From Stenotrophomonas nitritireducens (GTDB taxonomy: Bacteria; Pseudomonadota; Gammaproteobacteria; Xanthomonadales; Xanthomonadaceae), in contig NZ_LDJG01000003.1 of assembly GCF_001431425.1 (NCBI RefSeq), positions 186,001 to 250,000 of the forward strand: a stretch of DNA of 64,000 nt. Reading direction: 5' to 3'. A program made the position numbers and the translations under genes. This document shows, one piece after another, positions 46,486 through 55,885 of this stretch (position 1 is the first letter of the stretch; each line of letters opens with the position of its first letter). Under the pieces are notes generated by a model that worked only from the letters and a program-made list of their open reading frames with translations, made no database searches and was not told the DNA's origin.

Positions 46486-47720
46486 GGGCCCGGCACTCCC
46501 GCGCCCGCTACCGCTGCCTGCCGCTTCGGCCGCGCCGGCATCCGGCCATTGAGCAGCAGGTGCGCCAGCAGCCCGATCAGCAGCCCCCAGAACGCACCGC
46601 CGATGCCGAACAGGGTGATGTTGGCGGCCGCGGCGAGGAACGTGATCAACGCCGCCTCGCGGCTGCGCGCATCGGCCACTGCGGCAGCCAGGCTGCCGCC
46701 AAGGGTGCCGAGCAGGGCCAGCCCCGCCAGCGTGGTGATGAAGACCGCCGGCAAGGCCATGAACAACGCGGCCAGCGTCACCCCGAACACGCCGACGAGA
46801 AGGTAGAACACGCCGGCGGCGACACCGGCGATCCAGCGCCTGGAAGGGTCTTCGTGCGCTTCCGGCCCGGTGCAGATCGCCGCGGTGATCGCGGAGATGT
46901 TGAAGGCATGCGAGCCGAACGGCGCCATCAGCAGCGAACCGAATCCGGTCGCGGTGACGATGGGATCGGCGCTGGTCCTGAAACCGTCGTTGCGCAGCAC
47001 CAGCATGCCCGGCATGTACTGCCCGGTCAGGGTGATCAGGAACAGCGGCAACGCCACGCCCAGCAGCGCATTGAGGGTGAACACCGGCAGGGTGAACACC
47101 GGCGCGGCCAGGCGCAGCTCCAGCCCCGACAGATCAAGCCGCCCCTGTACCAGCAGCACCGCCAGCCCCGTCAACAGGATGCCGACCACGGCATAGCGCG
47201 CGGTGAACCGCCGGAGCACCGCATAAGCCAGGATCAACGCCCCGGCCAGCAGCGGATCGACATCCAGCCCGGCGAATGCCCTGGTCCCGAACTGCAGCAG
47301 GATGCCCGCCAGCAGGCCGGCGGCCACGCCCGGCGGTACCAGCCGGATCACCCGCTCGAACCAGCCCGACAGGCCAAGCGCGACGAAGGCCGCCGCCGAG
47401 ACCATGAAAGCGCCCACCGCTTCGGCCCACGGCGTGGTCGCCAGCACGGTGACCAGGAACGCGGCGGCCGGCGTGGACCATGCGGTGATGATCGGCTCGC
47501 GGTAGCGCCAGCTCAGCAGCAGCCCGGTCACCCCGACCCCGATGGAAATGGACCATACCCAGGAAGCGGTCAGCGCCGGCCCCAGGCCGGCCGCTTTCGC
47601 GGCCTGGAACACCAGGATGAAGGTTCCGCCGTAGTTGACGATCACCGACACCAGCCCGGCCATGACCGGGTGCGGCAGGTCGCGCAGGCGCAGAGGAACA
47701 AGGGGCTGTGGTGACGACAT
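46482..47720 (-). CDS. benE: BenE family benzoate/proton symporter (412 aa)
   Basis: Inner-membrane transporter with about 12 helices related to the nucleobase-cation fold. Family motifs: SVIVNYGGTFILVFQAA, WRYREPIITAWSTPAAAFL and MAPFGSHAFNISAITAAICTG. Start 47720 (MSSPQPLVPLRL) is the family N-terminus; frames further upstream lack similarity. It is divergent from a MocR-type gene with shared half-sites in the interval, so that protein is its likely regulator. Benzoate transport is by family; the real substrate here could be another carboxylate or a PLP-related compound. Confidence 0.92.
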   Translation of the reverse strand: MSSPQPLVPLRLRDLPHPVMAGLVSVIVNYGGTFILVFQAAKAAGLGPALTASWVWSISIGVGVTGLLLSWRYREPIITAWSTPAAAFLVTVLATTPWAEAVGAFMVSAAAFVALGLSGWFERVIRLVPPGVAAGLLAGILLQFGTRAFAGLDVDPLLAGALILAYAVLRRFTARYAVVGILLTGLAVLLVQGRLDLSGLELRLAAPVFTLPVFTLNALLGVALPLFLITLTGQYMPGMLVLRNDGFRTSADPIVTATGFGSLLMAPFGSHAFNISAITAAICTGPEAHEDPSRRWIAGVAAGVFYLLVGVFGVTLAALFMALPAVFITTLAGLALLGTLGGSLAAAVADARSREAALITFLAAAANITLFGIGGAFWGLLIGLLAHLLLNGRMPARPKRQAAVAGAGVPGP

Positions 47721-47753
47721 GGACGGAACCGGACTCCTGGCGGCGGTTGACGG

Positions 47754-47808
47754 AATGGATCGCGAGGCTGTTTTATAGCCGCGCAATGGACTGATTTACC
47801 CATCCATT
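47754..47808. promoter_or_regulatory. Repeated half-sites for the MocR regulator
   Basis: AATGGA occurs at 47754-47759 and 47785-47790 as a direct repeat 31 bp apart (about three helical turns), and TCCATT at 47803-47808 is an inverted copy. The first and last share GAATGGAT. The layout of direct plus inverted repeats resembles sites known for GabR and PdxR. A TTTTATAG stretch lies between the first two. Confidence 0.55.
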
Positions 47809-47830
47809 CAAGACAAGGAGTACCAGCCAA

Positions 47831-49312
47831 TTGTTCAGGCATGCGCAGCTCGAATCGGTGAAGGCATGGATCGGCGATCCGGCGCATGCCGCCCTGCCGC
47901 TGCACGCCCGCATCCAGCGCGCCATCCGCCAGCTGATCCTCGATGGCGCGATCAACGTGGGCCGTCCCTTGCCGGCCTCGCGCGCGCTGGCCCGGTCGCT
48001 GGCGGTTTCCCGCGATACCGTCGAGGCGGCCTACGGCCAGCTGCATGCCGAGGGCTTCATCGAACGGCGCGTGGGCAGCGGCAGCTTCGTTTCCGAGCGC
48101 GTGCGCCAACGCCGTGCCGGGGCCAGGCGCACGCCCGCGTACGCAACGCCCTCCCCCGGCCTGAGCCGGCGCGGCGCCATGCTGTTCCACAACGGCGGCG
48201 TGCGCGATTTCCTCGCGCCGCGCGCCTTCGCGCCCGGCCTGCCCGAGACCCGGCACTTCCCGCTGCAGACCTGGGAACGCCTGCAGCGCCAGGTACTGAA
48301 GGAACACGGCACCCGCGCCCTGCTGCACAGCCCGCCGCAGGGCGTGGAAACGCTGCGCAGCGCCATCGCCGACTACGTCAACCTCGAGCGCGGCGCCCGC
48401 GCCACGGCCGACCGCGTGCTGGTACTGACCAGTTCGCAGCAAGCGCTGGCCCTGTGCGCCCATGTACTGCTCGATGCCGGCGACCGCGTCCTCATCGAGG
48501 ATCCGGCCTACCACGGCGCGCGCCGCGCCTTCGATGCCGCCGGCCTGGAGTGCGTCCCCATTCCGGTGGACGCCGACGGCATGTGCGTGCAGCGGCTGCA
48601 CGATGCGGCGCCGGACGCGCGGGCCGTGTTCCTTACTCCCTCGCACCAGTTCCCGACCGGCGCCACGCTGGCGCTGGACCGGCGCCTGGCCGTCATCGAA
48701 TGGGCCCACCGGCACGACGCCTGGATCATCGAGGACGACTACGACAGCGAGTTCCACTACGCCGGCAAGCCCACCGCCTGCGTGCAGGGGCTCGATCCGC
48801 ACGAGCGGACGATCTACGTCGGCACCTTCACCAAGTCGCTGTTCCCCGGCCTGCGCATCGGCTACATGGTCCTGCCGCCGGCGCTGGTGGAACCGATGAC
48901 CGTGGCCCGCACCCTGCTGGACGGCCACAGCGCGCCGGTCCCGCAGCTGACCCTGGCGCGTTTCATCGAGGGCGGCCATTTCGGCGCCCATGTACGCGCC
49001 ATGCGCACGCTCTACGGCGAGCGCCGCGACCTGCTGGCGCGGCTCGTCCACCAGCATCTCGGCCACCACCTGCAGCCGCGCGTGCCGGCCGGCGGCATGC
49101 AGATGCCGTGCATCCTCACCTGCGGCCTGTCCGAGGCCAGGGCGGTGCACGCCGCACGCCACGCCGGCATCGACCTGCTGGGACTGGGCGGCCTGCATGC
49201 CGCTTCCGCCAGCGAGGCCGGCTTCCTGATGGGCTTCGCCGCGCATGCGCCGGACGAACTGGAAGCCGCCGTACGCGGGCTGGCCGGGGTGCTCCGCGCC
49301 CTGCAGCGCTGA
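47831..49312 (+). CDS. MocR/GabR-type regulator: GntR helix-turn-helix fused to an aminotransferase domain (493 aa)
   Basis: The N-terminal winged helix (about residues 20-90, LHARIQRAIRQLILDGAINV then LPASRALARSLAVSRDTVEAAYGQL) is joined by a linker to a fold-type I aminotransferase-like domain with SPEH-like SQQALALC, IEDDYDSEFHYAG and the PLP lysine in GTFTKSLFPGLRIGY. Members bind PLP plus a ligand and regulate transporters or PLP synthesis. It starts at a TTG codon (47831) with AAGGAG 10 nt upstream. The gene is divergent from benE and yggS. Confidence 0.92.
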   Translation: MFRHAQLESVKAWIGDPAHAALPLHARIQRAIRQLILDGAINVGRPLPASRALARSLAVSRDTVEAAYGQLHAEGFIERRVGSGSFVSERVRQRRAGARRTPAYATPSPGLSRRGAMLFHNGGVRDFLAPRAFAPGLPETRHFPLQTWERLQRQVLKEHGTRALLHSPPQGVETLRSAIADYVNLERGARATADRVLVLTSSQQALALCAHVLLDAGDRVLIEDPAYHGARRAFDAAGLECVPIPVDADGMCVQRLHDAAPDARAVFLTPSHQFPTGATLALDRRLAVIEWAHRHDAWIIEDDYDSEFHYAGKPTACVQGLDPHERTIYVGTFTKSLFPGLRIGYMVLPPALVEPMTVARTLLDGHSAPVPQLTLARFIEGGHFGAHVRAMRTLYGERRDLLARLVHQHLGHHLQPRVPAGGMQMPCILTCGLSEARAVHAARHAGIDLLGLGGLHAASASEAGFLMGFAAHAPDELEAAVRGLAGVLRALQR

Positions 49313-49331
49313 GCGCCTGCCCCCCCTGGAA

Positions 49332-49363
49332 CGCGAAACCCCGCCAGGCGGCGGGGTTTCGCG
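49332..49363. terminator. Shared terminator between MocR gene and ggt
   Basis: A perfect 14-bp stem (49332-49345 with 49350-49363) with a 4-nt loop, lying 19 nt after the MocR gene stop and 27 nt before the ggt stop. The inner GGGGTTT and AAACCCC arms give T and A runs in both directions. Confidence 0.85.
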
Positions 49364-49390
49364 CATGCATCGCGGTGCGGGAGAAACGGC

Positions 49391-51136
49391 TCAGTCGCCC
49401 TTGCCCATCTTGCGCACTTCGGCGCTGCCCACCGGGTTGCGCGGGTCGCTGCCGCCGCTGAGGGTATTGCTGCGACGGTCCCATTCCACCGTCTGCAGGT
49501 TGCCCCAGACGTGGCTGGAACCGCGCCCGCCCTCGGCGCTGTCGCCCGGCAGGTCGACCTTGTGGCCCATCGCCTGCAGCTGCCTGGCAACCTCCGGCGT
49601 GAACGCGCCGCTCTCGGCCGAGATCTCGTCCGGCAGCCACTGGTGGTGGTAACGCGGCAACGCGGCGACCTGCTGCGCGTCCAGCCCGGCGTCGTAGCCG
49701 AGGATGCCCAGCAGCACCATGGTGATGATTCGGCTGCCGCCCGGGGTACCGATCACGATGACCTTGTCGGCGTTCTCCATGAAGGTCGGCGTCATCGAGC
49801 TGAGCATGCGCTTGCCCGGCTTCGGCGCGTTGGCCTCGTAGCCCATCACGCCGAACGCGTTGGGCGTGCCCGGCTTGAGCGCGAAATCGTCCATCTCGTT
49901 GTTGAGCAGCACGCCGGTGCCGGCCGGGATGAAGCCCGAGCCGTACAGCAGGTTCACCGTCTGCGTGCCGCCGACGCGGTTGCCTTCGTTGTCGATGATC
50001 GAGAAATGCGTGGTCTCGTCGTCTTCCAGCGGCGTCGGGTTGCCCGACAGCAGGTCGCTCGGGGTCGCCTTCTCCGGGTGGATGGTGGCGCGCAGGCCCT
50101 GCGCGTAGTCGCGGCTGGTCAGCACCTTCTGCGGAATGTGCACGAAATCCGGATCGCCGAGGAAGAAGGTGCGGTCGCGGTAGGCGCGGCGCATCGCTTC
50201 CACCACCAGGTGGGTGCGGTGCGCGTCGTCCAGCCTGGCCAGGTCCCAGCCTTCCAGGATCTGCAGCATGGACGCCAGCGCGATGCCGCCGGAGGACGGC
50301 GGCGGCGCGGTGGTGATCTTCCAGCCGCGATAGTCGAACACGATCGGCTCGCGCGCCTTGACCGTGTAGCCGGCCAGTTCCTCGGCGGTCCACTGGCCGC
50401 CGGCCTTCTTGACGCCGGCCAGCAGTTTCTTGGCGGTCTCGCCGCGGTAGAAGCCGTCGAAGCCCTTGTCGGCCAGCAGCCGCAGGGTATGCGCCAGCTC
50501 GGGCTGCCTGAAGATGTCGCCCTCGGCGATGGGACGGCCGTTGCGCAGGTAGACCTCGCGCGTGCCGGGGTAGCGCTCCATCACCTCGCGGCGCGACGCG
50601 TAGCCGCGCGCCATGCGCGCGTATACCGGGAAGCCATCGGTGGCGATGCGGATCGCCGGCGCCAGCGATTCGGACAGCGGCAGGCGGCCGTGCTCGCGCG
50701 CGACCTGCACCAGCATCGCCGGCAGGCCCGGGATGCCGGCCGACCACGGGCCGTTGACCGAGCGGTCGCGGTCCAGGTCGCCGTTCTTGTCGAGGAAGCG
50801 CTCGGGCGTGGCCGATGCCGGCGAGGTCTCGCGCGCGTCGAGCATCACGTCCTTGCCGGTGCGCGCGTCGTGCAGCATGAACAGGCCGCCGCCGCCCAGG
50901 CCGGAGCTGATCGGCTCGACCACGGCCAGCGTGGAAGACACCGCGACCGCGGCATCGAACGCGTTGCCGCCCTTGGCCAGGATTTCCATGCCGGCCCGGG
51001 TCGCCAGCTCATGGCCGCTGGCGATCGCCGCGCCATCGGGGTGCGCGGCCAGCGCCTGCGGCGCTGTCTGCGCCGCCCACGCCGCCGGTGCCAGCACCAG
51101 CGCAAACAACAGGAAGGGACGCGCGAAACGTTTCAT
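49391..51136 (-). CDS. ggt: Gamma-glutamyltranspeptidase, periplasmic (581 aa)
   Basis: Hydrolyses or transfers gamma-glutamyl groups, chiefly glutathione in the periplasm. The signal peptide (KRFARPFLLFALVLAPAAWA) is followed by the large subunit. The autocatalytic cleavage and catalytic residue is T375 in DDETTHFSIID; other landmarks are GGNAFDAAVAV, SSGLGGGGLFMLHD, and TVNLLYGSG and MLSSMTPTF in the small subunit. Length is that of E. coli GGT (580). Its ATG overlaps the stop of the upstream ferredoxin gene (ATGA). Confidence 0.95.
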   Translation of the reverse strand: MKRFARPFLLFALVLAPAAWAAQTAPQALAAHPDGAAIASGHELATRAGMEILAKGGNAFDAAVAVSSTLAVVEPISSGLGGGGLFMLHDARTGKDVMLDARETSPASATPERFLDKNGDLDRDRSVNGPWSAGIPGLPAMLVQVAREHGRLPLSESLAPAIRIATDGFPVYARMARGYASRREVMERYPGTREVYLRNGRPIAEGDIFRQPELAHTLRLLADKGFDGFYRGETAKKLLAGVKKAGGQWTAEELAGYTVKAREPIVFDYRGWKITTAPPPSSGGIALASMLQILEGWDLARLDDAHRTHLVVEAMRRAYRDRTFFLGDPDFVHIPQKVLTSRDYAQGLRATIHPEKATPSDLLSGNPTPLEDDETTHFSIIDNEGNRVGGTQTVNLLYGSGFIPAGTGVLLNNEMDDFALKPGTPNAFGVMGYEANAPKPGKRMLSSMTPTFMENADKVIVIGTPGGSRIITMVLLGILGYDAGLDAQQVAALPRYHHQWLPDEISAESGAFTPEVARQLQAMGHKVDLPGDSAEGGRGSSHVWGNLQTVEWDRRSNTLSGGSDPRNPVGSAEVRKMGKGD

Positions 51137-51417
51137 TCCGAGGGGGTCTCCGGTTCGTACAGTTCGGGGTGGTCGCGCTGCAGCGCATGCAGCTTGGCCA
51201 GCAGCTGGTCGTGGGTCTCGGGGATGTCCGGATCCGGATCGATGCACTCGACCGGGCACACCACCACGCATTGCGGCTCGTCGAAATGACCGACGCATTC
51301 GGTGCAAAGGGCCGGATCGATCACGTAGATCGTCTCGCCCATCGAGATTGCCTTGTTCGGGCAGGCGGGCTCGCAGACGTCGCAGTTGACGCAGAGCTCA
51401 TTGATTTTCAGAGACAT
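51133..51417 (-). CDS. YfhL-family 4Fe-4S dicluster ferredoxin (94 aa)
   Basis: Small electron carrier with two [4Fe-4S] motifs: CVNCDVCEPACP near residue 9 and CTECVGHFDEPQCVVVCPVEC near 38, the second with the 8-residue insertion typical of the YfhL/FdxA-like group. Its partner is unknown. The start at 51417 fits; the frame open to 51540 upstream is Arg-rich and not conserved. The stop overlaps the ggt start, so the two are coupled despite unrelated functions. An array of hairpins (51506-51534 and others) lies upstream. Confidence 0.94.
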   Translation of the reverse strand: MSLKINELCVNCDVCEPACPNKAISMGETIYVIDPALCTECVGHFDEPQCVVVCPVECIDPDPDIPETHDQLLAKLHALQRDHPELYEPETPSE

Positions 51418-51505
51418 GGAACGGCTCCATGCCCGCGCTCGCCGACGACAGGCCGGCGGCGCATGGCACCGCCGGCTGCATGCGGCCCGTTTCCGGGCCG
51501 GCAGC

Positions 51506-51534
51506 GGCCGGGCATGCGTCGCGCATGCCCGGCC
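51506..51534 (-). terminator. Hairpin after the lipoprotein gene
   Basis: A perfect 13-bp stem (51506-51518 with 51522-51534) with TCG loop, 10 nt after the stop at 51544. A second GC-rich stem (CGGCCCG with CGGGCCG) follows within 15 bp. No T-tract is present. Confidence 0.6.
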
Positions 51535-51543
51535 AGACACGGG

Positions 51544-52035
51544 TCACTTGGCTTCAACGAAGATGTAGTCGGCGCCGGTCGGCTGCACGATGGTCTGCAC
51601 GCGGGCGTTGTCGGCGGCATCGCCGATGAACACCACGCGCACGCCCTTCATCGAATCGGCTTCCACGCCCTTGAACGCGGTCTCGATCAGGTCGGCCATC
51701 TTCGACGAGGCCGAGGAACCGAAGGCCAGCATGTTGCCCGGCGACACGCCGCGGCCGATGGCGGCGGTGGCGCTTTCGACCTGGCGCGTGTACTTGTCGG
51801 CGAATTCCGGATCCGACTCCGGCACCAGGTAATACAGGAACGGGCTGTTGGTGATGTTGCCCATGTTCTGCACGGCCACGGCCTGCAGATACTTGCGCCA
51901 GCCGGCGTCGTCGTCCTTGGCCGGCGCGACCAGCGCCTGCTGCGCTTCGGCGACCGGGGCGGCCTCTTCCTTCTTGCAGGCGGTGAAGCCCAGCACCAGC
52001 GAAGCGGCAAGCATCACGCGCATCGTGTTCTTCAT
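51544..52035 (-). CDS. Predicted lipoprotein of unknown function (163 aa)
   Basis: A lipobox (LGFTA then C20, preceded by a hydrophobic stretch) and a KKEE start of the mature protein suggest an envelope lipoprotein. The mature part contains WRKYLQAVAVQNMGNITNSP, FLYYLVPESDPEF and a C-terminal strand-helix ending VQPTGADYIFVEAK that looks like a compact alpha/beta domain. I do not recognise a family. It follows coaD by 44 bp on the same strand. A strong hairpin closes the transcript. Confidence 0.85.
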   Translation of the reverse strand: MKNTMRVMLAASLVLGFTACKKEEAAPVAEAQQALVAPAKDDDAGWRKYLQAVAVQNMGNITNSPFLYYLVPESDPEFADKYTRQVESATAAIGRGVSPGNMLAFGSSASSKMADLIETAFKGVEADSMKGVRVVFIGDAADNARVQTIVQPTGADYIFVEAK

Positions 52036-52079
52036 GGATCGTCTCCCTCTATTGGATTCGTTACAGCTGTTGGGATGGG

Positions 52080-53227
<1,148 letters not shown>

Positions 53228-53324
53228 GGGGCAAGCGCGGGAAACGGGCCGGCATGATAATGCCGAATCGACCACCGCGCCCCGCTGCGCCCGGGCGGCG
53301 CGGACGCCCCGAGCGGCCGTCGAT

Positions 53325-53350
53325 CTTGAAATCCGCCATCGGGCCCACAT
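53325..53350 (+). promoter_or_regulatory. Heat-shock (sigma-32 type) promoter of htpG
   Basis: CTTGAAA (53325-53331) then, after 12 bp, GCCCACAT (53343-53350), close to the consensus CTTGAAA-N11-15-CCCCATnT. It lies about 57 bp upstream of the htpG ATG. Confidence 0.65.
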
Positions 53351-53407
53351 CCGTGAAGCCATCGGCCGCCGCGCGCGGCCCAGGCAACCCATGGAGCGAA
53401 CCCGACG

Positions 53408-55306
53408 ATGAGCGCCGAAGCCCACAAGGAAACCCGCGGTTTCCAGACCGAGGTGAAGCAGCTGCTGCACCTGATGATCCACTCACTGTACTCGAACAAG
53501 GAAATCTTCCTGCGCGAGCTGGTCTCCAACGCCGCCGACGCCGCCGACAAGCTGCGCTTCGAGGCGCTGACCCGGCCGGAGCTGCTGGAAGGCGACGGCG
53601 CGCTGCGCATCCGCATCGAGGCCGACCCGGCTGCGCGCACCCTGACCATCGATGACAACGGCATCGGCCTGAGCCGCGACGAGGCCGTCGCGCACCTGGG
53701 CACCATCGCCAAATCCGGCACCGCCGATTTCCTGAAGAACCTGTCTGGCGACCAGAAGAAGGACGCCAACCTGATCGGCCAGTTCGGCGTGGGCTTCTAT
53801 TCGGCCTTCATCGTCGCCGACCAGGTCGACGTCTACAGCCGCCGCGCCGGCCTGCCGGCCAGCGAGGGCGTGCACTGGTCCTCGCGCGGCGAAGGCGAGT
53901 TCGAGGTGGCGACCATCGACAAGCCCGGGTGCGGCACCCGCATCGTGCTGCACCTGAAGGAAGGCGAGGAAGGCTACGCCGACGGCTGGAAGCTGCGCAG
54001 CCTGGTCAAGAAGTATTCCGACCACATCGGCCTGCCGATCGAACTGCTCAAGGAAGCGCAGGGCGAAGAAGCGCCGGCCGCAGCGGAGTGGGAGGCGGTC
54101 AACAAGGCCAACGCGCTGTGGACCCGCCCCCGCGCCGAAGTCAGCGACGCCGAATACAACGAGTTCTACAAGCACATCGCCCACGACTTCAGCGACCCGC
54201 TGGCGTGGAGCCACAACAAGGTCGAGGGCAAGCTGGAATACACCTCGCTGCTGTACACGCCCGGCCGCGCGCCGTTCGACCTGTACCACCGCGACGCCGC
54301 CAAGGGCCTGAAGCTGTACGTGCAGCGCGTTTTCATCATGGACCAGGCCGAGCAGTTCCTGCCGCTGTACCTGCGTTTCATCAAGGGCGTGGTCGATTCA
54401 TCCGACCTGCCGCTGAACGTCTCGCGCGAGATCCTGCAGTCCGGCCCGGTGGTCGACTCGATGAAGTCGGCGCTGACCAAGCGCGCGCTGGACATGCTGG
54501 AAAAGCTGGCCAAGGACAGGCCCGCGGACTACGCGCGGTTCTGGAAGGAGTTCGGCCAGGTACTGAAGGAAGGCCCCGCCGAGGACTTCAACAACCGCGA
54601 GAAGATCGCCGGCCTGCTGCGCTTCGCCTCCACCCACGGCGGCGACGGCGAGCAGGACGTGGCGCTGGCCGATTACGTGGGCCGCATGGTCGAAGGCCAG
54701 GACAAGATCTACTACCTCACCGGCGAGAGCCACCTGCAGGTCAAGGACAGCCCGCACCTGGAAGTGTTCCGCAAGAAGGGCATCGAAGTGCTGCTGATGA
54801 CCGACCGCATCGACGAGTGGCTGATGAACTACCTGCACGAGTTCGACGGCAGGTCGTTCGTGGACGTGGCCGGCGGCGACCTGGACCTGGGCACGCTGGA
54901 TTCGGAGGAAGAGAAGAAGGCGCAGGAGGAAACCGCCAAGGCCAAGGAAGGGCTGGCCGCGCGCATCAAGACCGCGCTGGGCGAGGACGTGGCCGAAGCG
55001 CGCGTGTCCCACCGCCTGACCGATTCGCCGGCGATCCTGGCCATCGGCGAGCAGGACCTCGGCCTGCAGATGCGGCAGATCCTGGAAGCCAGCGGCCAGA
55101 AGGTGCCCGAAGCCAAGCCGGTGTTCGAGTTCAACCCGGGCCACCCGCTGATCGGCAAGCTCGACGACGAGCCGGACATGGACCGCTTCAACGACCTGGC
55201 CCGCGTGCTGTTCGACCAGGCCGCGCTGGCCGCCGGCGACGGCCTGAAGGATCCGGCCGCCTACGTGCGCCGGCTCAACAGGCTGCTGCTGGAACTGTCG
55301 GCCTGA
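53408..55306 (+). CDS. htpG: Molecular chaperone HtpG (Hsp90 family, 632 aa)
   Basis: ATP-dependent cytosolic chaperone. GHKL ATPase motifs are [44 protein letters not shown] and [13 protein letters not shown]; middle and C-terminal dimerisation domains follow ([11 protein letters not shown] and [13 protein letters not shown]). Length is that of E. coli HtpG (624). The putative sigma-32 promoter upstream fits heat induction. Confidence 0.97.
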   Translation: MSAEAHKETRGFQTEVKQLLHLMIHSLYSNKEIFLRELVSNAADAADKLRFEALTRPELLEGDGALRIRIEADPAARTLTIDDNGIGLSRDEAVAHLGTIAKSGTADFLKNLSGDQKKDANLIGQFGVGFYSAFIVADQVDVYSRRAGLPASEGVHWSSRGEGEFEVATIDKPGCGTRIVLHLKEGEEGYADGWKLRSLVKKYSDHIGLPIELLKEAQGEEAPAAAEWEAVNKANALWTRPRAEVSDAEYNEFYKHIAHDFSDPLAWSHNKVEGKLEYTSLLYTPGRAPFDLYHRDAAKGLKLYVQRVFIMDQAEQFLPLYLRFIKGVVDSSDLPLNVSREILQSGPVVDSMKSALTKRALDMLEKLAKDRPADYARFWKEFGQVLKEGPAEDFNNREKIAGLLRFASTHGGDGEQDVALADYVGRMVEGQDKIYYLTGESHLQVKDSPHLEVFRKKGIEVLLMTDRIDEWLMNYLHEFDGRSFVDVAGGDLDLGTLDSEEEKKAQEETAKAKEGLAARIKTALGEDVAEARVSHRLTDSPAILAIGEQDLGLQMRQILEASGQKVPEAKPVFEFNPGHPLIGKLDDEPDMDRFNDLARVLFDQAALAAGDGLKDPAAYVRRLNRLLLELSA

Positions 55307-55338
55307 GAGCAGCCTCCTTCCACGGGAGGAGGCTTCTC

Positions 55339-55404
55339 GTAGGAGCGGCTTCAGCCGCGATGGGGGTTCATGCGAATGCCCCTCGCGGCTGAAGCCGCTC
55401 CTAC
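55339..55404. repeat. Intact REP pair (REPIN-like) after htpG
   Basis: Two 22-bp perfect complementary arms: GTAGGAGCGGCTTCAGCCGC plus GA (55339-55360) and its complement ending CTCCTAC (55383-55404), separated by 22 bp. Both ends carry GTAG. Worn copies are at 12424-12491, 29152-29191 and 57116-57182. Confidence 0.85.
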
Positions 55405-55475
55405 GTGGTTGCACGTCGGATACGGGCGGCCGGAGGCTTGCCCGGGCTGGATTCCGCCGCGCCGGTGGCGACCGG

Positions 55476-55775
55476 TCACGCGAACGCGTCGAACAGCGTC
55501 CCCAGCATCTCGTCGTTGCGCCGGATCACCACGGCATTGGCGGCAAAGGCCATTTCATAGGTCCTGGCCGCCAGCAGGTCGGCGACCATGTCCGGAGCTT
55601 CCCCGCCCGTCGTCACCTGTGCGCTGGCGCCGCCGCCGGGAAGGGCCTGCACGGCCAGCACCTGCCGCGGCCCCACCGGCGGTACCGGCTGCACGGCGAT
55701 GTTCTGCGCGGCCACGCGCACGCCCATGACGGCTGTGCGCATGCCGGAGGCGGCAATGGAGGAAATCGCGTTCAT
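55476..55775 (-). CDS. Mini flagellar-rod-like protein (99 aa)
   Basis: The N-terminal helix (MNAISSIAASGMRTAVMGVR, then VAAQNIA at 21-27) resembles the flg_bb_rod N-terminal segment of FlgB/FlgC/FlgG, and the C-terminal helix (MVADLLAARTYEMAFAANAV then RRNDEMLGTLFDAF) matches the conserved end of flagellar rod and hook proteins. Only about 35 residues of Pro/Gly-rich linker lie between, so the domains D1 and above are missing. No other flagellar gene is nearby. It may be an exported relic or a small axial adaptor. No ribosome-binding site is obvious. Confidence 0.7.
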   Translation of the reverse strand: MNAISSIAASGMRTAVMGVRVAAQNIAVQPVPPVGPRQVLAVQALPGGGASAQVTTGGEAPDMVADLLAARTYEMAFAANAVVIRRNDEMLGTLFDAFA

Positions 55776-55885
55776 GCCACTACATCGGCCGGCAATGCGC
55801 CGACTTTAGCTGTTTCACGGCCCTGCGGACCGGCCGGCCCCGACGCCGGTGGTAGCATGTGCCCCTGCCCCGGTTTTTCTCATCC

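Noticed and set aside
44239-46806. An 855-codon plus-strand frame opposite glyA and yggS
   Set aside because: Low-complexity antisense translation; the minus-strand genes have clear PLP motifs.
53228-53407. Small frame in the htpG upstream region (for example 53226-53411)
   Set aside because: No ribosome-binding site, Arg/Pro-rich, and it contains the sigma-32 promoter.
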